A DNA stretch of 64,000 nucleotides, from the NCBI RefSeq assembly GCF_014905175.1, contig NC_057788.1, positions 12,221,446-12,285,445 of the forward strand, read 5' to 3'. Shown in pieces: positions 1-11,234 of the stretch (its first letter is position 1; every line of letters starts with the position of its first letter). Below the pieces are notes generated by a model. The model did no database searches and was not told the origin of the DNA. It worked only from the letters and a program-made list of their open reading frames with translations. The position numbers were made by a program, and so were the translations under genes. Origin of the DNA: Aphidius gifuensis. Lineage: Eukaryota > Arthropoda > Insecta > Hymenoptera > Braconidae.

Positions 1-1002
1 ATTTATGCTCTTCAACATCAACCATCTTTTGGACAAGCTCTAATTTATGCTTACGCTTGTAGCTGTGTGCAAAATAGTGATGAACATTTCGAACTAGATT
101 TTCAGCAGTATTGGATAATGCTTGACATGCTTCACTCGCACACTTGTCCCAAGAATGGCAAATACATTCTGCCTGAATATTTTCAAATCACTATTACGTT
201 GTAAAAGTACCCCAAGGGATTTGTTACATCCAGAAACATTAGCTGCCCCATCAGATGCATATCCTATCATATTTCTTTTCCAAGGTATTTGATGTTTATC
301 AAAAAAACAACTAACTGCAACATAAAGACCTTCTGCTGTGGCATCGTGACATGGTAATAAAGCAAGAAATTGATCTTTTACTTCAATTTCTTTAGTCAGA
401 AATTACGAACTTACGTCAGTCGATTCATCAACAAGTAGTGAAAATTTTTTTGTTTTTAAATTTGATACTAATTTTTCAAAACCAAATTGTCCAGTAATGT
501 TTTTAACTATTGATGTACACTTCGTACGATCACATGTAATATTTTTAACAATTTGGCTATCTGGCAAGATGTTTTTCATTAGATTAACCATTGGACCAAT
601 TACACTGAATGGAAGATTATGTTGAACTGCAAATGCTGCTACTTTTATTTCAGCTTCTTTTGCTTGGGTTAAAAGAGTAGTAGTTTGTTGGAATATTTTT
701 GAAACTGATAGTTGAGACGTATTTAATAAAAGAGACTCAAGATGTAATAAAGTTTGTGCATGCTTTATGGCATCTTTTTTTCCTCCAGTAGTTTTAAAAT
801 CTTTATTGCACACTTTACAGTGATAAAACAATTTTCCCTGTTTACTACTACTAATCCACGATTTTAATTCTCCAACCTCTTCACTCCTTGTATATGCTTG
901 TTGACGTCTTGGTAATGGTGTTTTTGACTTCCTGATATTTTTTGATGGTACATTTGCCTGAGCCTCATTAGAAGACGACTCTTCATCAGTCATTTCGATC
1001 AT
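1..1002 (-). pseudogene. hAT-superfamily transposase remnant (runs off the window edge)
   Basis: Reads on the minus strand from about 1002 (MIEMTDEE...). The N-terminal ~100 residues carry a basic stretch and a BED/TTF-like zinc finger (CKVCNKDF followed by KHAQTLLH). A hAT-type catalytic segment with LLVDESTDVSS follows at about residue 190. An in-frame TAA at 403-405 stops the frame just after that motif. In the same frame beyond it, GYASDGAANVSG at about 230-265 is the usual next hAT block. A frameshift near 178-183 then leads into a CxCHS-like block (ECICHSWDKCASEA) and the sequence leaves the window. About 20-25 residues expected between DESTD and the next block appear to be missing, so an internal deletion is likely. 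This is a DNA cut-and-paste transposase fragment of the ZBED/ZMYM-like class, inactive because of the stop and the frameshift. Confidence 0.8.
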
Positions 1003-1860
1003 TTGAAGTTATAAAAATCTGTAAAAAAATATACATAGTAATATTGTTTTTAGTGTATTTGTATATAAATTTTACAAAAATACCTTTGACAAAAATATAA
1101 TTTACTATTTATGTGTTTATAAAGTTAATATCTTACATGTGACACTTGTACTTGACACATGAAACTTGTACATATGACACTTGTTTTCAAATTATATTGT
1201 TTTTAAACAGTAATAATATATATTTGTTTTGTGAATATTATAAATACACACTGATGATATATCACTGAAAACATTTTCAAACAAAAATATATCAAACTGC
1301 TAGTTATTGTGTGAAAACAAATATGGTAGACATAACCACAACTACCATCTTGAAAGAAAAAAAAGCTAAGGGCAAGTTTAATATACACGTCATTCGCTTT
1401 GATAAAAGACTCGCCTTAAAACTCGAGACCACCAACAACTCAAACTCCTTTTTTATCGACATTAAGTGGCAGTAATGGAAAATACAGAAAATTCGAACAT
1501 AAGACAAATAATTCTGTATAAATAGCGTACAGAATCTGTATTCTGTACAGACTTCGGATTTCCTGTATAAATACAGATATATCTGTACGTCTGGCATCGC
1601 TGGCGTGAACCCCGTAGTCCCTGCGTGGACCCCGAATTCCGTGCGTGAACCCCGAACGAATAAAAAAAATTTTTTTTTTTTTTTTCCAGCCTCTTGGCGC
1701 TCAACCGGTTTTTTTTAACACTCGCAAAGCTAACACAAAGCACTGTATTTCCCGATTAAATAATTAAATGAATCTACTCATGAATTAATTAATTAACGAC
1801 CACTGATTTTAAAGTATAACTCACTCTTTTGCTCGAAGGACCAAATATTGACGCGAGGAA
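1003..1860. other. Non-coding AT-rich spacer with short imperfect repeats
   Basis: No credible gene. Around 1137-1192 the motif GACACTTGTAC recurs with variants (about four times). At 1506-1580 CTGTATAAATA-like blocks repeat. At 1600-1660 a ~21-bp unit containing GTGAACCCCG or GTGGACCCCG occurs three times, followed by a long A/T run. Short open frames here are composed of these repeats. Confidence 0.6.
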
Positions 1861-2321
1861 GTGGATTGTAAAAAGGAATAAATGATAAAACACAAGGTGT
1901 TTTAATTAACAGATAAAATAACGGTTTATTGTAAAACTAAATAATGTATAAATTAAACTCCTTGCAAAAGGTGTCATACCTTTTGCAAACTCTCAAAAAG
2001 TTAACCTCAAAACCACTTGGTGTTGTATGCACTAGGTGTTAATTACAGTGAATATAAATTAGACGCTTAGTCTATCGAAGTACGATGCGATGTGTCTCGT
2101 AGTCCAGTTGGCGTAGATAGACAGAGAAGTAACCGAGTATTCTCGGATCCATCCGAGAATGCACGAATCCAGCAAGCAAAGTCGCGCCTAAGCGTGGTGT
2201 ATCCAAGCGTTGGCGTGACGTCAAAAATAAAGTTGACCGGCAGGTGCTGCTATACCAATATAGCGGTCTCTTGCGTAAACAGTTAGGTGAAGTAAAGTTC
2301 ATATTGTACATATATATACAT
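1861..2321. other. Unassigned unique spacer
   Basis: A stretch of more even base composition at about 2060-2280 is open in both orientations (63-79 codons). The predicted peptides show no motif I recognise and overlap each other, so neither is called a gene. The last eight bases (ATATACAT) are the left target-site duplication of the adjoining element. Confidence 0.4.
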
Positions 2322-2671
2322 TAGGGTGACTCAAAAAAAAAAAAAATAATCGGGCTACCCCCTGAATCGTTTTTTTTAGCCGAAAAAATCAGCTATGCCA
2401 AATTTCAGATTTTTATTTCAAGCCTATGGGGTGCCTCATGAGGAATTTTTTTTCCCATGGAAATTGCATTTGAAATTTTTTTTTTTTACTTTAACTCAAA
2501 TAATTTAAAAAATAATAAATGATTGTCCGATCTATGAACAGCATATGGAACCTGACTTTTTAATCCAAAAATTGAGCCTTTGTTTTATTATATTTTTTTC
2601 ATTTTTTCATATTGTTATAAACAATTGAAATTTTGAAAAAAAAAATTTTCAATTTTTATATAAATAATTTT

Positions 2672-3741
2672 TCTATCAAGTTTTAATTTTAATGTGTCGG
2701 ACTCGATGAATTCTCGTTGAAAATGGGCTACTTGTGATTGTAGTTTTTATTATTTTGATGGCAACGTCCGAACTCAGGCCCAAGCGCTCCATGGAGGCGG
2801 AACGTGACTTATCGTTCATTCTGGCTTCCATGTCCGTCCGTTGTCATTTTTATTTATTGACTAGTTTTGTCTAGTTTTGCCAAGCTAAAAATAATGGACT
2901 TGGAAAAAAAATTAAATTAAAGAAAAAAAAACTTAGATATCTACATTATTTTACCAGCAAAATTTTTTACTTAGCTGTAATTGTAGCCAAACAATCAATA
3001 TCTATATTATTTTAATTAGCTAGATTTTTTACTTAGCTAGATTTTTTACTTAGCTAAATTTTGTACTTAGCTTAAGTTTTTACTTAGCTAGATTTTTCAC
3101 TTAGCTGTAATTGTAGCCCCACAATCATTATCTGCATTATTTTACTTAGCTAGATTTTTTACGTAGCTGTAATTGTAGCCAAACAATCAATATCTATATT
3201 ATTTTAATTAGCTAGATTTTTTACTTAGCTTTAATTATAGCCAAACAATCAATATCTACATTATTTTACTTAGCTGTAATTGTAGCCACATAATCAATAT
3301 CTACAATATTTTAATCAGCTAGATTTTTTACTTAGCTAGTATCAGCCATTTTGATAGTAGTTTAATAAAACTGTGTCAGATAATTATTGAAAAAATTAAA
3401 ATAACGAAAAATATTTATAAATCAATATTTTCTTATCGAAAAAATTTTATTTGCCATACGGTATGCTTTGGATTAACTGTAGTGAAGAGGATCTCGATTG
3501 TAGTTGAAAAACTACAGTAGTAAAAATTTTTCTATCGAGTTTTTATTTTGATGTGTTGGACTCGACGAATTCTCGTTCAAAATGGGCTACTTGTGATTGT
3601 AGTTTTTTTTATTTTGATAGTAGTTCGATAAAACTATATAAAATAATTATGGAAAAAATTAAGATAACGAAAAATAATTATAAATCAATATTTTCGTGTC
3701 GGAAAAATTTTATTTACTATACGGTATGCTTTGAATTAATT
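2672..3741 (+). repeat. Diverged internal duplications inside the element at 2322-4418
   Basis: A ~90-bp block at 2672-2762 (containing GACTCGATGAATTCTCGTT) recurs at 3530-3622. A second block at 3345-3480 (containing ACGGTATGCTTTG near its end) recurs at 3611-3741. The copies differ at several positions and by small indels. They are direct repeats on the same strand. Confidence 0.7.
2942..3355. repeat. Imperfect tandem array with ACTTAGCTAGATTTTTT core
   Basis: The motif TTTTTACTTAGCTAGA recurs many times. Every third unit or so is interrupted by a longer block with GTAGCCAAACAATCAATATCTA. A very similar array, with ACTTAGCTATATTTT units, lies outside the element at 5200-5577. The two arrays therefore appear related, even though only this one sits inside the transposon ends. 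Confidence 0.75.
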
Positions 3742-4426
3742 GTCACATCTTCTATTCAACATAATAGAAAAAATACTGAAGCTTACTACAACAGAGAATG
3801 CTTACGTATTTTGTTTGTTTTTTTTTTCTTCACGAGATTTAATTAGATGAAGGAAACTTATGCTACTCATTCATTGGCTAAGAATTAAACGTCAACGAAT
3901 CAAATTACATGTATTAAAACAACTCTTAAGCACAATCTAAAACTAAGCTTTCTTGTGATTGATTAAATAGTAAAAAAAAAAAAAATTTCCGGATCGGAGT
4001 AGGAGAATAATTACAAGTTTAGAATTTTACATATTCTTTTGTGTAAGTTATGTGTGATAAAAAAAAAAAAACATTATTTATATGAAAATTGAAAATTTTT
4101 TTTTTCGAAATCTCAATTGTTTATAACAATATGAAAAAGTAAAAAAAAGATAATAAAACAAAGGCTTAATTTTTAAATTAAAAAGTCGGGTTTCATATGC
4201 TGTTCATAGATCGGCCAATCATTCATTATTTTTTAAATTATTTGAGTTAAAGTAAAAAAAAAAAATTTCAAATGCAATTTCCATAGGAAAAAAAATTCCT
4301 CATGAGGCACCCTATAGGCTTGAAATGAAAATCTGAAATTTGGCATAGCTGATTTTTTCGGCTCAAAAAAACGATTCAGGGGGTAGCCCGATAATTTTTT
4401 TTTTTTTGAGTCACCCTAATATACAT

Positions 4427-5834
4427 GCATATGCAAGTATTTTTCATTTACAAGATTAATATACCTATTATTATTGTTTATATAAAATCATATTTCCTAA
4501 ATTCAAAACATAATATTGAATTATTATACAATAATAATTTATTTATAATATTGACTAATTTTATGTTTTAAAAAAAGAGAAATAGACATCGATGTGTTAG
4601 TTTGAAAGAGAAAATTATTATTGTAATTGTACAGAGGAATTTCAGAAGATATCATCATAACCGAGACAACACGTTTTTTTATTCGGTTTTTATAGAAAAT
4701 TTTCTCACGATTACGGAAAAAATGCGGAAAAAATTCCTACGAATGCGCAAAGTGGTTAAAAATGGAGTTGAAATATGGAAAAAACGGCTATTTATCGGTT
4801 ATATATCGTATAGTTATTGAAATAACGATTAATTCTCAAATTTAATAATGGCTATTAATGAATCTCGTCAAGTAAAGAAAAAAGTCAACATAAAAAATTC
4901 GAATAATTTTCGAGTTATAAAAACTTATATATTTCGATATATTAATTTTTTTTTTTTTTAAATATGAATAAAGGCAATCGATAAAACTCGCCAAGCTCAA
5001 AAAAAGCCCAAATAAAAATTTTTATATCTCGAATAGTTATCAAATTATCGATAATTTTTTTTGAATGTATAAATTTTTTTTTTTTTTTTTAAAAAAAGTG
5101 GAAGTTTTTTTTTTTTTTTTAAAAAACACTGCTAATTATTGATTGTCGCGTATTGTTAAGCACGAATATATATTTTTTTTTCGAAAATAATGAATATATC
5201 CAAGTTTTTTTTACTTGGTCGCTAGGTTTTTTACTCAGCTATATTTTTTACTTAGCTATTTTTTTTACTTAGTTATATTTTTTACTTAGCTATATTTATA
5301 GCTAAACACACAATATCTACATAATTTTACCAGCTATAATTTTCATTAGCTATATTTTTTTCTTCGCTATATTTTTTTTACTTAGCTATATTTTTAACTC
5401 ACCAATATTTTTTACTTAGCTATATATATTTATAGCCAAACACACAATATCTACATAATTGTACCAGCTAAATTTTAACTTAGCTATATTTTTTACTTAG
5501 CTATTTTTTTTACTTAGCTATATTTTTTACTCAGCTATATTTTTTACTTAGCTATATTTTTTTACTCAGCTCCATTATATTATCAATTATGAAAAAAATT
5601 ATCATTAACTTTAAAAAGATATCGATAATTCAAAAACTATTCGCGCGATCAAAAAATTGTATTTATTTTTTTTTCTTCTTGATAAGTTTAATCGACTTCT
5701 ATTATTAAATTAATAAAAAAAAAAAAAATCGATATATCGAAATTTTAAAAAATATTACAACTCAAAATTTATTCGAGATATTAAAATTTTTTAAAAAACA
5801 TTTTCTTCTGCCCGACGATCTCTATTGATTACCA
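4427..5834. other. AT-rich spacer with tandem ACTTAGCTATA array
   Basis: No credible gene. From about 5200 to 5577 the unit TTTTTACTTAGCTATAT repeats roughly fifteen times, broken by GCCAAACACACAATATCTAC blocks. The rest is A/T runs and short open frames of low complexity. Confidence 0.65.
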
Positions 5835-6146
5835 TTATTTTTTGATTGTCAGTTTACTAATGACTTCAGTGTTATATTTTTCACAATCTTCTTGCATTAT
5901 TCTAAGAAGATTATTAGTTTCATTTTTAATAAGAATCAGTGCTACTTTTTTTGAGGCAGCATCATTCATGACTTGAGCATCAGCAATGTGACATAATTTT
6001 TTTTCTGCAATGTCATAATTTCGGTCTTCTGTAAATTTGAAACCGTCTCCAGGTGGTTCTTTTATTGCATCGCCATCACTTTTTCCTCCGATAGAATATT
6101 TTCGTTTATTTGATAATTGACGTCCGAATATATCAACACTAGACAT
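5835..6146 (-). CDS. Small conserved ORF of a Polinton/adintovirus-like element
   Basis: An ATG-started open frame of 103 codons. The N-terminal third has FGRQLSNKR, followed by a GDGFKFTEDRNYDIAEKK block and LCHIADAQ, then a lysine-rich helical C-terminus. From memory, a P-P-G-x-G-F-K-x-T-x-D-x-x-Y-D-I-x-x-K-x-L-C layout recurs in insect Maverick/adintovirus-like elements next to the gene upstream of it here; here the segment reads PPGDGFKF. No catalytic motif is visible, and a virion-associated role would be a guess. It lies 58 bp past the end of the 6205-6687 gene on the same strand. It has no internal stop, but its neighbours are broken, so it may be a relic. Confidence 0.5.
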   Translation of the reverse strand: MSSVDIFGRQLSNKRKYSIGGKSDGDAIKEPPGDGFKFTEDRNYDIAEKKLCHIADAQVMNDAASKKVALILIKNETNNLLRIMQEDCEKYNTEVISKLTIKK

Positions 6147-6204
6147 TATTCCACTCCAATGTCTTTTTAATGACTGTACATTAAAGACTGAATGAACACA
6201 TATA

Positions 6205-6687
6205 TTAACAAATAAAACCAGCTTCTCTTAATTCTTCAATAATTGAAAGAATTTCATTAGCGTGACTATTATTGCCAGCTTTTTCTGAAGCTACAAGTAG
6301 TTGAAGACAATTGACAAGCTCATTAGGATCATCCCAATATATATAATTTGTATTATTTATTTTCTTATTTTTTTTTAGTGTTTTGTATTTTGGTAATACA
6401 AGTGCTGAACCTTTTATGCTCTCTACTTTTTGTTTTCTCAAAGGCTTGACAAACAGTGATACATAATTTTTATATTTTTGTGTCCTGTTTGTCAGAAATG
6501 CACCATCAGGTTTGAAATTTTTACGATGTGCATTTGTTAATTTTATAAGTTCAATAAAAATTTCTCGATCAACTTTCCGAATAATAGATGCATTAGGTGA
6601 TTGTTGAAATAATAACTCCAAGAGACATTGAGTAGCCGGATAAATTTTATCTTTCACATAAATATGATGATTTTTTATTTCAATCAT
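6205..6687 (-). CDS. DUF8207-like protein of a Polinton/adintovirus-like element, probably N-terminally truncated
   Basis: Starting at the ATG at 6685-6687 gives about 160 residues; the frame is open slightly further upstream without another ATG. The first half (MIEIKNHHIYVKDKIYPAT) and the C-terminal block (YIYWDDPNELVNCLQLL, then SIIEELREAGFIC) match the pattern I associate with DUF8207-type proteins. These recur in insect, cnidarian and other Maverick-like elements with a family B polymerase. Full-length members are longer at the N-terminus, so a 5' segment seems lost. The function is not known to me. The upstream ~200 bp is unassigned, and the element's capsid gene lies beyond it on the opposite strand. 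Confidence 0.6.
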   Translation of the reverse strand: MIEIKNHHIYVKDKIYPATQCLLELLFQQSPNASIIRKVDREIFIELIKLTNAHRKNFKPDGAFLTNRTQKYKNYVSLFVKPLRKQKVESIKGSALVLPKYKTLKKNKKINNTNYIYWDDPNELVNCLQLLVASEKAGNNSHANEILSIIEELREAGFIC

Positions 6688-6907
6688 TGAATCACCAAAC
6701 AATAATTTATTGTTTTTTAATTTTTGAATGGTGTACTATAGTTTATAGGGTTGGGATTATTACTAGGTAAATAATCAACTCTAGACTATATATTATTTTA
6801 GGAATAATAATGAGGTAGTTCCTTTATTATCAGAATATCAAAAGTAATAGAATAAAGAGATTCGAATTACATAAAACGTTAGGCTACAAGTGTAGTCTGA
6901 TTTACAA

Positions 6908-7310
6908 CTAAAATATATCTCTTGCGACAAGAGTCTCTTTGCGCGGACGCCTTAATGTTCCTAGATGAGAATTTTTTAGATCAGTCGTCGCCATCTTTGG
7001 AACTGGTGAAGTTGCAGTTTGGGCAGTTGGCACCGCCACATCCACTCCCCTTCCAGTGAATTTGTCACGAATATTAGGAGCAAATGTTACTTTTTTTTTA
7101 TTTACATATGTTTTGACAGGTCTAGGTGTCATCTCCAAGTGTTATTGTTGTTGATTTAAATTCATCTGGTTTTGTTGAAGTTACAATTCGACTACACATT
7201 AAAAGTGTCAAATAGGAAAAAAAATATGAGCATCGTTTTTTTTTAAAAAAAAGAAAAAAAGAATAAACGTAATAATAGAATAATTGGGCGAAGCTATGAA
7301 TGCAAGACAT
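6908..7310 (-). pseudogene. Unrecognised ORF remnant in the viral-like element
   Basis: Two overlapping minus-strand frames, 7122-7310 and 6908-7138, look like one coding segment shifted by one frame near 7125-7140. The second frame's first ATG is at 7130-7132. The downstream piece is basic and Pro/Thr-rich (KTYVNKKKVTFAPNIRDKF). The upstream piece begins with a hydrophobic, low-complexity Phe/Tyr/Lys run. I do not recognise the family. Its position between the DUF8207-like gene and the capsid gene suggests a structural or accessory gene of the same element. Confidence 0.3.
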
Positions 7311-7457
7311 TATGCCAAAAAAAAATCAGTCAAAAGCAAGGAAGCAAAGCGATAACACATCAGAGTATTCAGTTTCTCAAGAGTCTCGGTCTCAGTCCAC
7401 GTAAACAACATCTACGGAAATAAAAGTGTCATTTTGTTGCTTTTTTTGTATTATACC

Positions 7458-8686
7458 ATGAATGACATTTTTAGTATACAAGAACCGATCATTTTTGACG
7501 AATCAATTGCACATTGTGAGTTACATGCTCATCAGCCTTATGGCTCTTCAACATTCAATAACAACGATGAAATCCGAATTGGAATTCAACATCAAGATTT
7601 ATGTGTACTACCAAGTAAAAGTTCACTACATATTACTGGACAATTTCTTACAAGTGACGGAAAATCTGTGCCAAAAACAACTTCATTGGTACGAATGGCA
7701 ATAGCACACATGTTTGAAGAAATTCGCTATGAAATAAATGCAATTGAAATTGATCGGAGCAAAAATGTTGGTCTTACGACTCTTATGAAAGGATATATTT
7801 CCTTAAGTCAAATCAAAAATCATTATTGGAGAGTGCTGGATGGTTAATGTCTGATGAAGAATCATTATTCGATTCGAGTGGTTATTTTGACATATCAATA
7901 CCACTGAGCCTGCTGCTAGGATTTGCTGAAGATTATAAAATAATAATTATCAATGCAAAACATGAACTCATCCTAATAAGAGCAAATAGTGATGTGAATG
8001 CCTGTCTACAAGAACAACCTGCGGAAGGAAAAAGTGGCGAAAAAATACAAATTAAACTTCAAAAAGTAGAATGGATTGTTCCATATATCAAAGTGTCTGA
8101 TAAGCAGAAAATTCAACTTTTAAATTACATTGCCAAGAATCCATCCATAGCAATCAGTTTTCGTACATGGGAATTGTACGAGTATCCACTATTACCTGCA
8201 ACTACAAAACAAAATTAGAGTGTGAAAACATCAACACAATTGGAAAAACCGAGATACATAATTTTAGGCTTCCAAACAGGACGAAAAAACTCTGTAACAA
8301 ACAATTCAAGTGTTTTTGATCATTGTAACTTGTGTGATGTTAAGCTGTTTTTAAATTCACAATCATATCCTTATGGAAATTTAAATAATGATTTTGCTCA
8401 TAATCAATTCTCATTATTATATGATATGTTTGCATATTTCCAAGCTTCCTACTATTACACAGAAACACCACAACCATTATTTACAAGACAAAAATTTTTG
8501 GAAGAACTTATTGTCATAGATTGTTCTAAGCAAAATGAATTTTTAAAATCTGGACCAGTAGATATTCGACTCAAATTTGAATCAACAACACAATTTCCAG
8601 CTTAAACATCAGCTTATTGTTTGATTTTACATGATCGAATTGTTGAATATAATCCAATTAGTGGTTCAGTACGCAAGCTCGTTTAA
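7458..8686 (+). pseudogene. Major-capsid-like gene of a Polinton/adintovirus-like element, broken
   Basis: Begins at the ATG at 7458. The first frame runs to 7847 (MNDIFSIQEPIIFDE, LHITGQF, FEEIRYEINAIEIDRSKNVG) and fits the N-terminal half of the hexon-like, double-jelly-roll major capsid proteins of insect adintoviruses/Mavericks. A frameshift near 7830 moves the reading to the 7826-8218 frame (GWLMSDEES onward). In-frame stops follow at 8216-8218 and 8603-8605. The distal segments still read as capsid (QLEKPRYIILGFQTGRKN, then AYCLILHDRIVEYNP) up to the natural stop at 8684-8686. So most of the gene, about 410 codons, is present with one shift and two nonsense codons. It is the only plus-strand gene of this element. 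An AATAAA-like signal lies near 8752. It cannot make a full capsid as it stands. Confidence 0.7.
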
Positions 8687-8874
8687 TATATGCCTGTAAT
8701 CTTACCAATCCTATATTTATAATAATAATATGTAAAAGGAAGAAAAAAAAATAAATAAATCAAATGATGTACATGAAAAAAAAAAATTGTTGTATAGATT
8801 ATTCTCTCCTTACTGAAAATCAAAAATTATTATTATAATAAATGAACCAACAATGTATGTTAAAAAGTTTTTTT

Positions 8875-9672
8875 TTATTTATTTTTATTTTGACATAATG
8901 TACAATCTTTTATCATGGGTGATGGCCCGTCAAATTCATCTAATTTTTCGTCTTGATGATGATTATGTTCAATGCAGCGTTCATATTGAAGAGAATCTTT
9001 TTTTGTTTCAAATTTTTCTGGTGATTTGTCCCATACAGCATTAATTGAGTTTGGTGTAAGCAGAAAAATATATCTCTCTGGTAAATTTGCAATATCTTCT
9101 GTTGCCATTTTTTCCGGACTCTCAAGATGACAAAATAGCTGAATCGATTTTTTCAATGATGAAACTGATCCCCAGGTAGTTCGGAACCATGCTCTCAGTT
9201 TTTGTACATTATCCAATGCACAAGTAAGAGTCCATAAATTGAGATGATAACTCAGATGGTGAACATAGTTTTTTTGACATACCTTAGTTGGTAGTTTGCC
9301 ATGCGCTGGACAATCCATATCAAGCAAATCGATAATAGTTTTATCGTCTTTTAAAATATTGCTGAGCCATTTTTTTTTCTCATGACCTTTTACATACACG
9401 GAAATTGATGACTCAAGGCTATCATTTATAATTTTTCCATGTTCAGCATAATCAACATCTCCTGAGTTCCATAACAGTCCATGATGATTGTTTGTTAACC
9501 AATTATTTGTCAGTTTGCAAGCAAATGATAATGTACTCATGGTACATGGAAGCTTGAATACTACTGACTTGATATCATCTTCTTGATTTAAATTTGCTAT
9601 TGCAAATTCTTTCACAATAAAACTTTGATCAGTATCATTAAATCTTCGAACATCAACAATATATTTAACCAT
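8875..9672 (-). CDS. Conserved hypothetical protein of a Polinton/adintovirus-like element
   Basis: An intact open frame of about 265 codons from the ATG at 9670-9672; the frame is also open upstream from TTG. The N-terminus reads MVKYIVDVRRFNDTDQSFIVKE. In the middle are HHGLLWNSGDVDY and ISVYVKGHEKKKWL. Further on are a CPAHGKLP motif and CALDNVQKLRAWFRT. The tail has a Cys pair (CTLCQNK). The layout is one I have seen in uncharacterised insect proteins linked to these elements. The early acidic residues in a beta-strand context (VDV...FIVKE) could be an RNase-H-like or DEDD nuclease core, but that is speculation. It sits between the capsid and polymerase genes and has no visible break. Confidence 0.5.
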   Translation of the reverse strand: MVKYIVDVRRFNDTDQSFIVKEFAIANLNQEDDIKSVVFKLPCTMSTLSFACKLTNNWLTNNHHGLLWNSGDVDYAEHGKIINDSLESSISVYVKGHEKKKWLSNILKDDKTIIDLLDMDCPAHGKLPTKVCQKNYVHHLSYHLNLWTLTCALDNVQKLRAWFRTTWGSVSSLKKSIQLFCHLESPEKMATEDIANLPERYIFLLTPNSINAVWDKSPEKFETKKDSLQYERCIEHNHHQDEKLDEFDGPSPMIKDCTLCQNKNK

Positions 9673-9699
9673 TATGACTGAAATCTTATTCAAGACTGA

Positions 9700-10524
9700 A
9701 ATATTTTTTTTCTTTGGTACTCATATACAAAAGAGTAAAGACGCGCGCACTTTGGTATCAAATTTCTAATTTTGTTTATAGAAATAGTTTTAAAAAAAAT
9801 AAAACGTCAGCACTTTCTACTTCAAATTCAACGAAATATAAACAATATAACTCGCTCAACTTAGTATCATATTTCCATTTTTGTTTATAAAATAATTTAG
9901 AAAATAAAACGTCAGCACTTTAAATCAAACAAAAGATGTGCTTACTTTTCATTTTTTTCTATATATTATAACTATTATTTATAATTAATTAATTTAAAAA
10001 AAAAATGTAGAGGCTATGATAACATGGAAATATGTAAAGAAGTTGGATTGGTACCAATGGAAGGGAGGAGGAATCTGCTGTTGTCTACTGTCTGCTTAAA
10101 TTTAATTGATGGTTTTATTGATTGTTCTGAGATGCTAAATAGCATTGATAATATTTTGGTGTCAGAGAGACAGCGGATGAGACAGATGATAACTCCTTTC
10201 TATCAAAACCCTTTGCATTTTTTATGTATTCACAATGTAAATCATCAATTGCACTAATGTAATCAGCTAATGTACTATTCAATGAACATCAAAACTTAAA
10301 TTTAAATATGCTATCATTAACCAAGCCAACTAAATTATAAATGTTCATTATTTTTTACAAGTTAAATTTATAATTGTAATTAACTTGATGCTACTTGATA
10401 TTACTGTAATTAATTAATCATGTATTTTGATATTTTGGACCCTGTAATTTGGTTACTAAACCAGTTGGGCGAATAAAAGGAGTTATTATTATTATTATTA
10501 TAATAAATATATTTTGATTTATGA
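9700..10524. other. Spacer with a ~115-bp imperfect direct duplication
   Basis: The block with TTTGTTTATA, AATAAAACGTCAGCACTTT and an upstream GGTATCA/AGTATCA element occurs at about 9750-9815 and again at 9868-9925. A plus-strand 77-codon frame at 10024-10257 has no recognisable motif. The remainder is AT-rich, with an ATT microsatellite at about 10483-10503. Confidence 0.55.
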
Positions 10525-11234
10525 TTATTCGGGGTCATAGCCCCAAGGTAAGGTATCAGTTTTACCATTTTGATCAAGAGCTCGTTTATCATCAGCCCAG
10601 CTGAGTGCAACTTTATTTTGTATAATTGTTCTTACTTGATGAACTTTATCGATATTTGATGACTCAAAAGGCAGGACATATAATTATTAAAATTTATGTT
10701 ATACAAAACTGAACCTTTCACACCTTTTGCTTTCTTAGAAATTTTATCATTATCAATATTTATGACTTTATAACTATACGATTTGGCTCTTGAACCAGCA
10801 AATTCAGTCATAATTTTACCATTATTCTCGTCTTTCATAAGACCAATAACTTTTTTGTTGACTCTTGGCATGTTATGAATATTATTTGGTGGATAATCTG
10901 ATGTGTCAAATCTTTCCAAATTTTCTTTCATTTTGCCATAAATATCAGGCACTTTAAACAATAAAATTAATGAATCAGTATCTATATACAGTGCTTTGGC
11001 CTCATCATCTTTGAATTTTTTTTAAATATAATTGTAGTAAAAATCATGAATCCAAATTTTTGATAGATCTAATATTGTAAACCCTGAATAAATTGGTTTA
11101 TTAAAAATTATTTCAACTCTTGACATTTCAATAATTGCAATGTCATCTTTGTAGATTGAACAACTGTAAAAATTTGGTTTCGCTATCAGTGATTTTGCTC
11201 CGTAGCGACCTTCCCATTTTGTCACCAATTTCAC
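10525..11234 (-). pseudogene. Polymerase palm/thumb end with motif C
   Basis: 11022-11234 covers the stretch after motif B (AKSLIAKPNFYSCSI). After the TAA at 11022-11024 the same frame carries YIDTDSLI. The usual family motif is DTDS, so the two catalytic aspartates survive. 10632-10961 follows (VPDIYGKMKENLERFDTSDYP, GLMKDENNGKIMTEFAGSRAK). A last frame ends LSWADDKRALDQNG...GYDPE at 10525. Confidence 0.65.

Larger units (their letters stand above)
2322..4418. mobile_element. Non-autonomous DNA transposon, hAT-like, 8-bp TSD
   Basis: The ends are long inverted repeats of roughly 150-300 bp. The left end starts TAGGGTGACTC and the right end finishes GAGTCACCCTA. The segment after TAGGGTGACTC (CGGGCTACCCCCTGAATCG, then a block containing CCTCATGAGGAA) recurs inverted near 4280-4400. 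The element is flanked by a perfect 8-bp direct repeat, ATATACAT, at 2314-2321 and 4419-4426. An 8-bp duplication and a TAGGG terminus fit the hAT superfamily, whose ends usually begin YARNG. P elements also give 8-bp duplications. No transposase gene lies inside, so it would need a helper. The interior is built of duplications and a tandem array listed separately. Confidence 0.8.

Noticed and set aside
10024..10257. 77-codon plus-strand frame
   Set aside because: No motif, lies in a non-coding gap and opposes the direction of neighbouring genes; chance frame.
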